A stretch of 64,000 nucleotides of DNA from EB88 sp965199135 (GCA_965199135.1 OZ240685.1:992001-1056000); one strand, 5' to 3'; counted from the first letter of the stretch, positions 8,755 to 17,554 are shown. The notes: a model not told the origin generated them from the letters alone. Program-made: numbers and translations.

Positions 8755-11700
8755 CTAGAACTCGATCCTGCCCTGGAACGCGATCATCCGTGGCGAACTG
8801 TCCCCGCCCAGGCCAACGCCGAGCAGGCCGGTTGGGGGAGAGATCGTACTCTGGAGCGTCCCGAAGCGCGCCGGGATGAGGCCGCCCGGTACACCCGCCT
8901 CCACGTTGGCTGGCAGTGCGAAGTTCGCATGGTTGAAGGCGTTGAAGAGCTGTGTGTCGAAGCGAAATGTGACGCCCTCGTGGAGCGCAAAGCTTTTTGT
9001 CAGGTAGATATCAGAGTCCGTGAAGTGTGGCCCCCGCACCGTGTTTCTGCCCGAGTCGCCGAACTGGCAGTTGCTGACCGAGTCGCCGCCCGTGCATGCG
9101 CCTGTCGAGGGATCGACGACCGAAACAAAGGCGTCCGGATTCACCCACTGGCGAGTTCCCGCCACGGTGACGCCGCTGACACTTGATCGTTTGTACAAGG
9201 CCACCCCGGGGACGCGCCGGGCAAACTGTGGCCCACTCGCCTGGAAGACGCCATTGCCATTTGCTGTATAGGGCTGACTGAGGACCGTAAACGGCAGCCC
9301 CGAGTGCAGGAACGCTGTCTCCGAAAAGGACCACCCACCGAGCACCTCTTGCAGCAGTGCGTGGCTTGAGTGAAACGGGATCTTCACCAGGCCGAAAGCG
9401 GAGAGGTTATGGCGCACGTCGTAGTCGCAGCTGCCGTAACTGCGACTGAGCTCACCGGGTAGCGGCGAGAGAATGCCCTGGCTCGAGAAGGAGAGCAGCC
9501 CGCCGTTCGAGACCTCATCGAGACAGTGGCTGAGTGTGTAGTTCGCGCGCAGGGTGAGCGTGGATATCTGCTCGGTGTAACTGGTCTGCAGGCCGGCGTA
9601 GCTGCTGTTCGCATCGGTGCGGAACTCGTTTACACTGCCGAAGCGCTGATCAAGCGGACGCCCGTCCCCGTAGGGTGCAAAGCAGCCGGCGCAGACATCC
9701 TGGTAGCCATTGAGCTCGACCTGGTACGGCTCGTGAAGACCACGTGTGCCCACGAAGTCTACCCGCACCGCGCCCTTGCGACCGACCTGCTGCTCGACAC
9801 CGGCACTGTACTGGTAGTAGAGCGGCGTTTTCAGTGTGCCGGTCGGAAAGGTATTCAGCCCAACAGCAAGCGGGCAGACCGCATCCGCAGCGCGGATCGC
9901 GCTGCAGGGCGGCGCGCCTGCGCGGAAGCTCGTTTGCAGTGCGTTGTTTGCAGAGGCCAGTGCGTCGACAGCGCTGCCGGGGACGCCAGGGAAGATTGCA
10001 TTGCCGCCGACCTGTCCACCGAGGCCGCCGACGAAGCTGGGCGCGTACGGGGCATTGGTGGAGGCGAGATCCGCGATCTGCGCGGGGATGATATCGCTGA
10101 ACACACCGAAGCCCGCATGAAGCGCCATGTGCGGTCGCACCTGGTACGCAATCGACACACGCGGCTGGGGGATGAAGAGGGGGGTTGCCGGGAAGAGCGT
10201 GTGAACGCCGGTGAGGATCGCCTCTTTCAACGGCTGCGCGTTGCTGTGCCCCATGTCGAGGAACGAACCCCTGGGACGTGCGAAGAGTCCCTGATCGTTC
10301 ACGACGTTGGTGTTCCACGTAACGCGTACACCTGCTGTCATCGTCAACGTTGCAGAGGGTTTGTAACTGTCCATGGCATAGAACTCGAAGTTGCCGTTGG
10401 CGGCGCACTCGCGTGTGCGCACGGGGAAGCTCTCGGTGGCGGTGTAGGCGGCTCCATACGTGAACTGCGCGAGATCATTCACGGTGACCAGGGGGACAGT
10501 TCCCTCGCCCAGATCGTAATTACTTACGTCCACGCGGCGCGTGTTGATGCCGAACTTCAATGTGTGTTTCTGAAGAGTCCAGATCAGGTTGTCATTGATC
10601 TGCCACTGCGTCACCTTGCGTCCCTGCGGGTAGGTCTGGTCGTTTCCGCCGATCGTCGTGAAAGGCAGGTTCGAGCTTCCGGCGGCAAGCACGATGGGCA
10701 GCCGCTGCTGCACAACAGTGAAGTTGTTCGGCTCAAAGACGCTGGCATACCAACTCGCACCAGGGTTGATCTGGTTCACCAGGTTAGGCGTGAACAGGTG
10801 CGTGTATCCAAGCACCAGCGTGCGTTGTGGCTGAGGCGAAAACGCATTGAAGATCGGGTTGATCGGATCTGTGTACGCAGCCTGCAAGCCGGTGTCCTGC
10901 TGAAAGCGATACCAAATGCTGTTCGCCTGGTTGATCGTGTGATCAATCTTGAGGACGATGAGATTCTCACTGTCGCTGTTGTTCAGCGACGCCTGTCGCT
11001 GGTTGGCGCAGCCGGAGCCATTCAGCGCCGCCCCGGCAAGTGGCGCCCCATTCGCGTCGAAGGGACAGGCACTCACCGGAACCGGCGTGCCGCTGATATT
11101 GGAGTAGAGCGCGAACATGGAGCGATAGAGCGGGACCTCTGCCGGCTGTGCGGGCATCTGCACGCCGGTGATCGGGTCGACTCCGCCGACGGCTAGCTGT
11201 TGCAGGACATACTGCTGATAGGTCGCTGTGGGCGCTGTGACTTCGGAGACGAGCGGTAGTGCAATGCGCATGCCTTCAAAGTGCGTGAAGAAGAAGAGCC
11301 TCCCGCGAAGAACCGGTCCTCCGATGCTGACGCCAAATTCATTCACCGTGGAGCGCGGTTTCTTCGCGACATTGCCCGGTGAATCATTCGCGTGCAGAAA
11401 GTAGTTTTCTGCGTTCAACAGCGAGCCATTCCAGACTTCGTATAAGTCGCCGTGAAAGCGATCCGCTCCCGACTTTGTGAAGTAGTTCACCTGCGCCGCT
11501 CCGTAGCGTCCCTGGTCGACCGCGTATGAGTTGGTGTTGACGGTTGCTTCCTGTACAGCATCCAGGCCGATGACAAGGTTGGTTGAGAGGCCGATGTTTA
11601 ACCCAAGCCACGGATCGTTGGTGTCGTAGCCATCGAGGATATAGCCATTCGAGGTAGCCGGGAGCCCGTTGAACTCGACATTGCCGTAGCCCCCTGCAGC

Positions 11701-12222
11701 CTTGGCATCGTTTGAGGAGCCGGCAGTGTTCATCAGCGCCCCCTGCGCAAATTGGGCGACGAAGGTGAGGTCCTGTCCCGGGTTCGGGAGATTCTTGATG
11801 GTTTTCGCGTCGATTGTGGTCGTGGTGTTCGGATTCTCGAGGCTAAGTAGACCCTGCTCTGCGGTGACCTCGACGCTCTGCGCCGCCGAGGCAACTGCAA
11901 GCATGAAGTTGAGCGTGATCGTTCTGCCGACTCCGACTGGCGTGGCTCCGGAGGTCGTGGCGCCGAACCCCGCCGAACTGACAGCAACCTGGTAGGTCCC
12001 GGGATTGATCTCGGAGAGGAGGAAGCGACCATTCGCATCCGTGCGTCCGGTGCGCGTAGCGCCTGTGTCCACGTTTGTCGCTGTGACTGTGGCAGCGGCG
12101 ACCACGCTGCCGCTTCTGTCGGTGACCACCCCGGCGAGAGCGCTGGACGTGCCGCTCTGGGCCAGGAGCGGGGCGGCGAAAAACGGCAGAAGAAGGAGCA
12201 GAAGGCGGCAGAGTCGGCACAT
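8755..12222 (-). CDS. Oar-type TonB-dependent receptor under predicted MntR-like control
   Basis: The 1155-residue product has a signal peptide (CRLCRLLLLLLPFFAAPLLAQ), a carboxypeptidase-regulatory-like domain at about 25-115 (LAGVVTDRSGSVVAAATV), a plug, and a beta-barrel ending ...GRIEF. An in-frame TAG lies four codons before the ATG and there is no ribosome-binding site. The first base of a TTAGGTATACCTAA palindrome is also the last plus-strand base of the start codon, so the mRNA is probably leaderless. Two such palindromes separate it from a divergent MntR-like repressor. This arrangement suggests a metal-regulated receptor, for manganese, iron or a chelate. It is distinct in sequence from the neighbouring receptor at 4833-8561, so this is not a recent duplication. 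Confidence 0.93.
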   Translation of the reverse strand: MCRLCRLLLLLLPFFAAPLLAQSGTSSALAGVVTDRSGSVVAAATVTATNVDTGATRTGRTDANGRFLLSEINPGTYQVAVSSAGFGATTSGATPVGVGRTITLNFMLAVASAAQSVEVTAEQGLLSLENPNTTTTIDAKTIKNLPNPGQDLTFVAQFAQGALMNTAGSSNDAKAAGGYGNVEFNGLPATSNGYILDGYDTNDPWLGLNIGLSTNLVIGLDAVQEATVNTNSYAVDQGRYGAAQVNYFTKSGADRFHGDLYEVWNGSLLNAENYFLHANDSPGNVAKKPRSTVNEFGVSIGGPVLRGRLFFFTHFEGMRIALPLVSEVTAPTATYQQYVLQQLAVGGVDPITGVQMPAQPAEVPLYRSMFALYSNISGTPVPVSACPFDANGAPLAGAALNGSGCANQRQASLNNSDSENLIVLKIDHTINQANSIWYRFQQDTGLQAAYTDPINPIFNAFSPQPQRTLVLGYTHLFTPNLVNQINPGASWYASVFEPNNFTVVQQRLPIVLAAGSSNLPFTTIGGNDQTYPQGRKVTQWQINDNLIWTLQKHTLKFGINTRRVDVSNYDLGEGTVPLVTVNDLAQFTYGAAYTATESFPVRTRECAANGNFEFYAMDSYKPSATLTMTAGVRVTWNTNVVNDQGLFARPRGSFLDMGHSNAQPLKEAILTGVHTLFPATPLFIPQPRVSIAYQVRPHMALHAGFGVFSDIIPAQIADLASTNAPYAPSFVGGLGGQVGGNAIFPGVPGSAVDALASANNALQTSFRAGAPPCSAIRAADAVCPLAVGLNTFPTGTLKTPLYYQYSAGVEQQVGRKGAVRVDFVGTRGLHEPYQVELNGYQDVCAGCFAPYGDGRPLDQRFGSVNEFRTDANSSYAGLQTSYTEQISTLTLRANYTLSHCLDEVSNGGLLSFSSQGILSPLPGELSRSYGSCDYDVRHNLSAFGLVKIPFHSSHALLQEVLGGWSFSETAFLHSGLPFTVLSQPYTANGNGVFQASGPQFARRVPGVALYKRSSVSGVTVAGTRQWVNPDAFVSVVDPSTGACTGGDSVSNCQFGDSGRNTVRGPHFTDSDIYLTKSFALHEGVTFRFDTQLFNAFNHANFALPANVEAGVPGGLIPARFGTLQSTISPPTGLLGVGLGGDSSPRMIAFQGRIEF

Positions 12223-12256
12223 TAGGTATACCTAAATATAGTTTAGGATAACCTAA
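12222..12256. promoter_or_regulatory. Tandem DtxR/MntR-family operators
   Basis: TTAGGTATACCTAA (12222-12235) is a perfect 14-bp palindrome, and TTAGGATAACCTAA (12243-12256) has perfect TTAGG/CCTAA arms. Their centres are 21 bp apart, two helical turns. The half-site TTAGG is typical of DtxR-family boxes. The pair sits between a TonB receptor (overlapping its start codon) and a divergent DtxR-family gene, 29 bp from the latter. A TATATT between the boxes on the minus strand could serve as -10 for a leaderless receptor transcript. Confidence 0.75.
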
Positions 12257-12285
12257 CACGAGTAGGAAGCGCGCTAGGTGAGGCA

Positions 12286-12774
12286 GTGAAGAGAACGAAG
12301 GAAACGCATGCGGAGCGCAACACGGAATCCGTCGACGACTACCTGAAGGCCATTTACACGATCGGCGGTGATGCGCGGCGGCGGGTGGGCGGTTCCGAGC
12401 TCGCGGCACGCCTCGGCGTTGCGCCTGCCTCGGTCACAAACATGCTGCAGAAGCTGGCAGGTGAGCCAAAATCGTTGGTCGACTACAAGCGAGGCGAGGG
12501 CGTGAAACTGTCCAGCGCCGGACGCCGGCGGGCGCTTGAAGTGGTGCGACACCATCGCCTGGTCGAGACTTTTCTCTTCGAAGTGCTTTCCTACCCACTC
12601 GAAGAGCTGCACGACGAAGCCGAGCGGTTGGAGCACTTTATCTCGGAGAGCTTTGAAGAGCGCATCGCGGCAAAGATGGGTCACCCGACCGCTGACCCTC
12701 ATGGTCACTGCATCCCCTCGTTGGATGGCGCCATGCCGCCGGCTCACAGGGTTTCCTGCAGGTGTGGTTTGTGA
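12286..12774 (+). CDS. DtxR-family metalloregulator, MntR-like by ligand pattern
   Basis: The 162-residue protein begins with GTG preceded by AGGTGAGG. It has a winged helix (SELAARLGVAPASVTNMLQKL, about 37-57) and the DtxR-family dimerisation/metal region (HHRLVETFLFEVL; ELHDEAERLEH; HPTADPHGHCIP). Compared with DtxR/IdeR, the Met-10 position is Asp (SVDDYL) and the Cys-102 position is Glu (DEAERLEH), the substitutions that characterise Mn-responsive MntR; the His-79, Glu-83, His-98, Glu-105 and His-106 equivalents are kept. The MntR Glu-11 equivalent is Lys. The SH3/FeoA-like third domain is absent. It probably represses the divergent TonB receptor and itself through the TTAGG..CCTAA boxes between them. 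Confidence 0.85.
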   Translation: MKRTKETHAERNTESVDDYLKAIYTIGGDARRRVGGSELAARLGVAPASVTNMLQKLAGEPKSLVDYKRGEGVKLSSAGRRRALEVVRHHRLVETFLFEVLSYPLEELHDEAERLEHFISESFEERIAAKMGHPTADPHGHCIPSLDGAMPPAHRVSCRCGL

Positions 12775-12799
12775 CTGGGTGAGTACGCGCCTGGCGGCG

Positions 12800-13420
12800 T
12801 CACTTCGTCGCGAACACCGAAGCCATGTACGCAGCCAGGATCTTCTTGAACTCCCCGATGACAAGCGGCCTTTCTGCGTGGGCAGCACCAGCGTAGAGAT
12901 GCATCATGCCGCGAACCAGCTGCAGGACCACGCTGGCGTGGAGTTCCGCGCGGCTTTGGCTTAGCGCCGGCGTGCGTCGCAGCAGCGCGTTCACCAGCGT
13001 CGCGCGAAAGGCACGCTTGGCTGCGAGACTGCGACGCAGTTGAATGGGTGCTGCCTGCAACTGCAGATATGCCGGGTTGTCGGCGATGAATACGACAAAG
13101 CGATGGATAAAGCTGCTCGAGAACTCCTCTGCATCGAGGGTGCGGATGGTGTCGAAGAGCGGACGCCAGTGCTCTTCGATCTTGCCGGCATAAACGTCGA
13201 GCAGCGCAATTGCGATCGTCTTCTTGTCCGGGAAATAGCTGTACAACGCACCAACCGAAGACTCCGCCCGATCGGCAACTGCGGTCATCGTGGTGCCCGC
13301 AAAGCCAACCTCTGCAAAGAGAAACTCGGCAGCTTCCAGAAAAGCGTGGACGCGCCGCGTCGAGCGATCCTGCTGCGGAGAGCGGCGTGCCGGATTTGAC
13401 GAACGCGAGGCCACCCTCAT
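12800..13420 (-). CDS. TetR/AcrR-family transcriptional regulator
   Basis: This 206-residue protein has the TetR N-terminal helix-turn-helix at about 23-68 (AAEFLFAEVGFAGTTMTAVADRAESSVGALYSYFPDKKTI) and a helical ligand-binding domain. It is divergent from an isochorismatase-fold hydrolase gene at 13471. Three repeated half-sites of the form CCTCRYATTC lie between the two and overlap its own start codon, so it probably represses itself and the hydrolase. The ligand is unknown. It converges with the MntR-like gene; the stop codons are only about 25 bp apart. Confidence 0.88.
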   Translation of the reverse strand: MRVASRSSNPARRSPQQDRSTRRVHAFLEAAEFLFAEVGFAGTTMTAVADRAESSVGALYSYFPDKKTIAIALLDVYAGKIEEHWRPLFDTIRTLDAEEFSSSFIHRFVVFIADNPAYLQLQAAPIQLRRSLAAKRAFRATLVNALLRRTPALSQSRAELHASVVLQLVRGMMHLYAGAAHAERPLVIGEFKKILAAYMASVFATK

Positions 13421-13458
13421 ATTCTAGCGATGGAGAATGTGAGGGCGTCCTCGCATTC
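13414..13458. promoter_or_regulatory. Three-half-site operator of the TetR/isochorismatase divergon
   Basis: CCCTCATATTCT (13414-13425) pairs with AGAATGTGAGGG (13434-13445) with one mismatch. The second arm also pairs with CCTCGCATTC (13449-13458), again with one mismatch. So one central half-site is shared by two overlapping inverted repeats. The block covers the TetR start codon and ends just before the ribosome site of the divergent hydrolase gene. Confidence 0.6.
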
Positions 13459-13470
13459 ACGGAGAACCGA

Positions 13471-14043
13471 ATGACTGAGCCCTTGAAGCTGGATCCAAAG
13501 AAGACTGCACTCGTGTTGATCGACTTACAAAATGGCATCGTAACCCGCGACACCAAGCCGTATACCGCCGGGGACGTGGTGGCGCGCGCGCGTGAGATGG
13601 CAGACGCTTTTCGTGTGAAGGGGGCGCCCGTGGTCTATGTCCACGTACTCTTGCAGGATTTCTTGCCGTTGCTTGCGGACGAGCCGATGGCTCTGCCGAA
13701 GGACATACCAGCTTCGGCGAGTGATATCGCGGAGGCTGCAGGCATGCAGAGCAGCGACCTCCTGGTAGCGAAGCGCCACTGGGGCGCATTTGCAGGAACA
13801 TCGCTCGAGCAGGAGCTGCGCACACGGGGAGTCGACACCGTGGTGCTCGCCGGGATCGCGACCAACATGGGCGTTGAAAGCACCCTGCGCCAGGGTACGG
13901 GGCTGGGGTTCGCCTTTGTCACGGTGGAGGATGCCTCGAGTACGTTCTCGCCGGAGATGCAGGAGTTCGCGTTTAAAACGATCTTTCCGAGACTGTCCAG
14001 GGTGCGGACCACGAAGCAGGTCCTGGAAGCAATCGGCGGGTAA
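13471..14043 (+). CDS. Isochorismatase-fold hydrolase lacking the catalytic cysteine
   Basis: The ATG follows GGAGA at 13461-13465 and gives 190 residues; longer in-frame starts run through the operator and the divergent gene. Family landmarks are the Asp in VLIDLQNGIV (near 18) and the Lys in AKRHWGAF. At the nucleophile position (consensus T-x-x-C-V) this protein has TNMGVESTLRQG, with Gly instead of Cys. Cysteine hydrolases (nicotinamidase, carbamoylsarcosine amidase types) need the Cys; isochorismate pyruvate-hydrolases such as PhzD have Gly and work without it. It may therefore act on a vinyl ether like isochorismate or on a non-amide substrate, but no siderophore genes are adjacent. Probably controlled by the divergent TetR regulator. 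Confidence 0.88.
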   Translation: MTEPLKLDPKKTALVLIDLQNGIVTRDTKPYTAGDVVARAREMADAFRVKGAPVVYVHVLLQDFLPLLADEPMALPKDIPASASDIAEAAGMQSSDLLVAKRHWGAFAGTSLEQELRTRGVDTVVLAGIATNMGVESTLRQGTGLGFAFVTVEDASSTFSPEMQEFAFKTIFPRLSRVRTTKQVLEAIGG

Positions 14044-14273
14044 CAGCAGGCAGGTGACTGCCCGCGTGGGGCAGCATCGAGTGCATCTTTCCGCGCCTGG
14101 TCAGACGAGAACCTGTTCCCGCGAAGGCTGCGAGGAGGGCCTGACCCGCCCCGTGGAGCCGCCACCACGCCCCTGCTTCCAGAGCGCTCCGCGAATGGCG
14201 ATGCAACCGCGCCGATCCGCAGAAGAGCGCGAGCGGCGCACGACCGGTACCCTTGCGGAGGAGAGACGAAAGC

Positions 14274-14609
14274 TTATTCGGTTCCGGCAGCTGCCTTCTT
14301 GGCCGCGGTTTTTTTCGAAGTCTTCTTGGTGGCAGTGGCCCGGGCGGCTTTCTTCTCCGCTGCCTTCTTTGCAGCCCAACGCTTCCTCTGCGCCTCAGCA
14401 ATGGCAAGCCGCCCTGCATCGCTCATGCCGCGCTTTGTGCTCTTAGGCCGGCCCATCTTCTTAGGCGCAACACCGCGTTTCGCGTTCGTGTTGACCTGTG
14501 CTTCGCTCTCCAGGGTTGCTGATACCTGTTCGCGAAGCTGCTGGAGGCGCTCGATTTCCTGATCGATCTGCTGAAGATAGTCTACGGAGAGTGCTGTAAA
14601 TCGTGCCAT
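14274..14609 (-). CDS. Small histone-H1-like, Lys/Ala-rich protein
   Basis: This 111-residue protein has two parts. Residues 1-40 form a helical, probably coiled-coil segment (YLQQIDQEIERLQQLREQV). From about 50 on it is basic, with KKMGRPKSTKRGMSDAGR (an AT-hook-like G-R-P core and a 'SDAGR..IAEAQRKRWAAKK' helix) and a Lys/Ala/Thr tail (ATKKTSKKTAAKKAAAG). This resembles bacterial H1-like nucleoid proteins. The frame stays open upstream to 14792, but the ATG at 14609 opens the well-formed helical part, so it was chosen. It is likely DNA-associated and cytoplasmic; the specific role is unknown. It is a single gene with non-coding DNA of about 230-260 bp on each side. Confidence 0.7.
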   Translation of the reverse strand: MARFTALSVDYLQQIDQEIERLQQLREQVSATLESEAQVNTNAKRGVAPKKMGRPKSTKRGMSDAGRLAIAEAQRKRWAAKKAAEKKAARATATKKTSKKTAAKKAAAGTE

Positions 14610-14869
14610 GTGCAAAGCATACCAAGGAACCAGGACATTGGTGAGTAGGTGCACAGTATAAGACATTCCAAGGTATCTACTTTTCAACCAATCCATGCCG
14701 ATCCCCTGACTATCAGGAGAGCTTTGTTCGCTTGCGGCTCCAACACCAGGGAACTTACGCGATCGCAGCACGGCGACTAAGCGCGCTCGCACATAACTAT
14801 CTAAGAGGGTAGTGATCGGAAAGCGAACACTCTCTAAGTACAGGATCCAACCTGCACCTAGAACGCTTC

Positions 14870-17509
14870 TTACTGGCGCAGTTCGACGATCGTAGCGCCC
14901 TGGCCGCCTTCATATTGATCGGCCTCGGTCACCGTCGCCACGTGCGGGTGACGTCCGAGTGCGGTACGCAGCGTCCGCCGCAGCACACCCATACCCGTCC
15001 CGTGCACAATGCGCACGCGCTGCAATCCCGAAAGGAATGCCTGGTCGATGAATTTTTCTACGTCATCCGCAGCCTCGTCTGCCGTGAGGCCAATCACGTT
15101 GATCTCATGGCGCAGCGTCGTGTGTAGCTCATCATCGCCGCTGTTCGCCGAAGTGCGCACCGTGATGTTGCGCTTGCGCGAGGCAGCCTCCACGGGTGTT
15201 GGCGACGCAGCGGCGCCGTTGCCAGGCGCGGACTGCAGGATCGCCGCTATGTCAGTCCGACGCACCCGCATCTTCATGCTGCCGATCTGCACCTCGAGTG
15301 AGTTGGCATCGAGTTCACGAGTAACACGACCTGAGGTACCAATGCGCAGCTTCACCGTGTCGCCAAGCGCAGCGGAACGCGGATCGCGCTGGTGTGCGGC
15401 CACCTGGGCTGCTGCCGCCTGCACCGCGGAAGGCCGGCGCGAGCGAACATGTGCGGTGAACTGCTCGGAGAACTCGCGGCGCAGGCGAGCGGTGCGACGC
15501 TCGGCTTCAGCCGCAGCCTTGTCACGCGCGGCACGGTCTTCGATCGCCTGAATTGTCTCCTTTGACTTGGTATCCAGTTCACGCAGGATTCCGTTGAGTT
15601 CGTTTTCGAGCTCACGGGTGCGCGCGCGCATCTCCTGCGCCCCCTCGGTCTCGAGACGATGGCGCTCTTTCTTGAGAGCCCGCTCCTCAGCCTGCAGGGT
15701 CAGCCGCTCTTCGCCGAGCGCCGCAATCTCGGCATGGAGCCGGTCGAGAAAGGCACCGATGTCGAGCGCCTGCGTTGTCATGCGGGCGCGGGCGCGCGCA
15801 ATGATCTCGGGCGCGAGGCCAAGGCGCGACGCAATGTTGATCCCCGCCGAGGCGCCGGGCACGCCCTGGCGCAGTTCGTACGTGGGCGCAAGCGTTTCCG
15901 CATTGAAGCCAACAGCCGCATTCACGACACCAGGCGTGGTCTCGCCATAGATCTTGAGCGAGGTGTGATGGGTCGAGATGATCGACCAGGCGCCTGAATG
16001 CAGGAAGTGCTCCGCAATGGCAACGGCAAGCGCAGAGCCTTCATCCGGATCGGTCGCGGAACCGAGCTCATCGATCAGCACCAGCGTCGCTGGCCCAGCA
16101 GCCCCTGAGAGCCGATTGAGGTTGGTGATGTGCGCCGAAAAGGTGGAAAGGTTCTGCTCGATCGACTGTGCGTCGCCGATGTCGGCGAGCACTGCAGTCA
16201 GCACAGGCAGTGTCGCCTCAAAGGCCGGCACCGGAATACCAGACTGCGCCATCAGAGCGAGCAATCCCGTCGTCTTGAGCCCAACCGTCTTGCCACCGGT
16301 GTTCGGCCCGGAGATGATCAGCTGCCGCGCCTCAGGCTCAAGCGCAATCGACAACGGAACCACCTTCGCTGGGGGTGGCGCCGTCTTTGGCGGGGGGTTC
16401 GCCTTGCCTGCCGCAGTGGCCAGGCCGGTCGCGACGTTTTCGCCGTCGCTGGCTTCTTGATCCTGTGAGGAGTCCAGGCTAGAACCCGCCGCGGAGTGGC
16501 TGCCCGCTAGAGAGAGAGACTTGGCTTGTTCGCGTAAACGATGTTCCAGTAACGGATGACGGGCAGCCACGAGTCGCAGCTCGGCGTTCGGGCCGATGGT
16601 GAAGCGGGGTCGTACGCAGTCATACGCCGCGGCAAAGCGAGCCCGAATGAGCAGCGTCTCTACCGTGCCGAGGATCGCGGCGCCGGGCAGCAGAACATGC
16701 GACTGCGCGGCGAGTTGCGCGGTCATGGCCAGAAAGATGCGGTGGATCTCGGCGAGCTCCTCTTCGAAGAGGCGCACCAGGTCGTTATTGAGTTCAATGG
16801 TCTCAAGCGGCTCGAGGTACACCGTTTGGCCCGAGGACGAGGCGCCATGCACGACCCCCGAGACGCGGCGCTTGGCCTCGGCCTTGACCGGAATCACAAA
16901 GCGATCGCCGCGAATGGTGATGAGCTCGTCCTGTGTATTGCCGCCCTCGGAGAGCCGACGCAGGGCGGAGCGAAGCGAGTCTTCGATGGTGCGCTGCTGG
17001 CGATCGATGTCGCGCCGGATGCGCCCGAGTTCGGACGAAGCAGAGTCGGCGAGCGAACCGTCCGGCAGCATCTTGCTCTCGATCGACTCGATGAGCGGCC
17101 TGAGGTCGGCATGGAGGATCGGCTCGGAGAGTGCGCGAAGCTTTGGCAGGCCGTCCCGGTAGCGGTCAGGCGGGTGGCGCAGCGTCGCGGCCCAGGACGA
17201 GACAGTCTCGGCAACGCCCAGGATGAGGCGGATCTCTTCGGGCTCGAGTGCTGCGCCGGTCAGGCGCGATTTAGCGAGCAGTGCCGTGGGGTCGGCGAGG
17301 CCGCCAAGCGAAGGCTGCACGCCCTCGGCAAGCAGCAATTGCATTTCATGCACGAGTCCGTGCTCATTCTCGATAAAGCTGAGCTCGGAGGAGGGGGCGA
17401 GCGCCAGCAGCCAGTCGCGCCCGAGCGGGGAGGCGGCATAGGGAGCCAGCAGGGCGAGAAAGCGGTCCCATTCAAGGGCCTGCCGCGCGAACTCTGTCAG
17501 GAAGGGCAC
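14870..17509 (-). CDS. mutS2: MutS2 (RqcU-type) ATPase/Smr endonuclease
   Basis: The 879-residue product has the core ATPase with Walker A GPNTGGKT at 401-408, and Walker B plus following Glu in LVLIDELGSATDPDEG (about 476-491). A long charged coiled coil follows (about 600-700). A KOW-like segment then precedes a C-terminal Smr domain containing HEINVIGLTADEA and VHGTGMGVLRR. Length is about 90 residues over the common 780-790, partly from a low-complexity Ser/Ala/Pro insertion at about 329-383 just before the ATPase core. MutS2 proteins suppress homologous recombination, and in Bacillus split collided ribosomes. No mismatch-repair genes are nearby. Confidence 0.96.
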   Translation of the reverse strand: MPFLTEFARQALEWDRFLALLAPYAASPLGRDWLLALAPSSELSFIENEHGLVHEMQLLLAEGVQPSLGGLADPTALLAKSRLTGAALEPEEIRLILGVAETVSSWAATLRHPPDRYRDGLPKLRALSEPILHADLRPLIESIESKMLPDGSLADSASSELGRIRRDIDRQQRTIEDSLRSALRRLSEGGNTQDELITIRGDRFVIPVKAEAKRRVSGVVHGASSSGQTVYLEPLETIELNNDLVRLFEEELAEIHRIFLAMTAQLAAQSHVLLPGAAILGTVETLLIRARFAAAYDCVRPRFTIGPNAELRLVAARHPLLEHRLREQAKSLSLAGSHSAAGSSLDSSQDQEASDGENVATGLATAAGKANPPPKTAPPPAKVVPLSIALEPEARQLIISGPNTGGKTVGLKTTGLLALMAQSGIPVPAFEATLPVLTAVLADIGDAQSIEQNLSTFSAHITNLNRLSGAAGPATLVLIDELGSATDPDEGSALAVAIAEHFLHSGAWSIISTHHTSLKIYGETTPGVVNAAVGFNAETLAPTYELRQGVPGASAGINIASRLGLAPEIIARARARMTTQALDIGAFLDRLHAEIAALGEERLTLQAEERALKKERHRLETEGAQEMRARTRELENELNGILRELDTKSKETIQAIEDRAARDKAAAEAERRTARLRREFSEQFTAHVRSRRPSAVQAAAAQVAAHQRDPRSAALGDTVKLRIGTSGRVTRELDANSLEVQIGSMKMRVRRTDIAAILQSAPGNGAAASPTPVEAASRKRNITVRTSANSGDDELHTTLRHEINVIGLTADEAADDVEKFIDQAFLSGLQRVRIVHGTGMGVLRRTLRTALGRHPHVATVTEADQYEGGQGATIVELRQ

Positions 17510-17554
17510 AGGTCTTATGGTAGCGAATCGGCCGTCACCCCATGGGGCGGCGGC

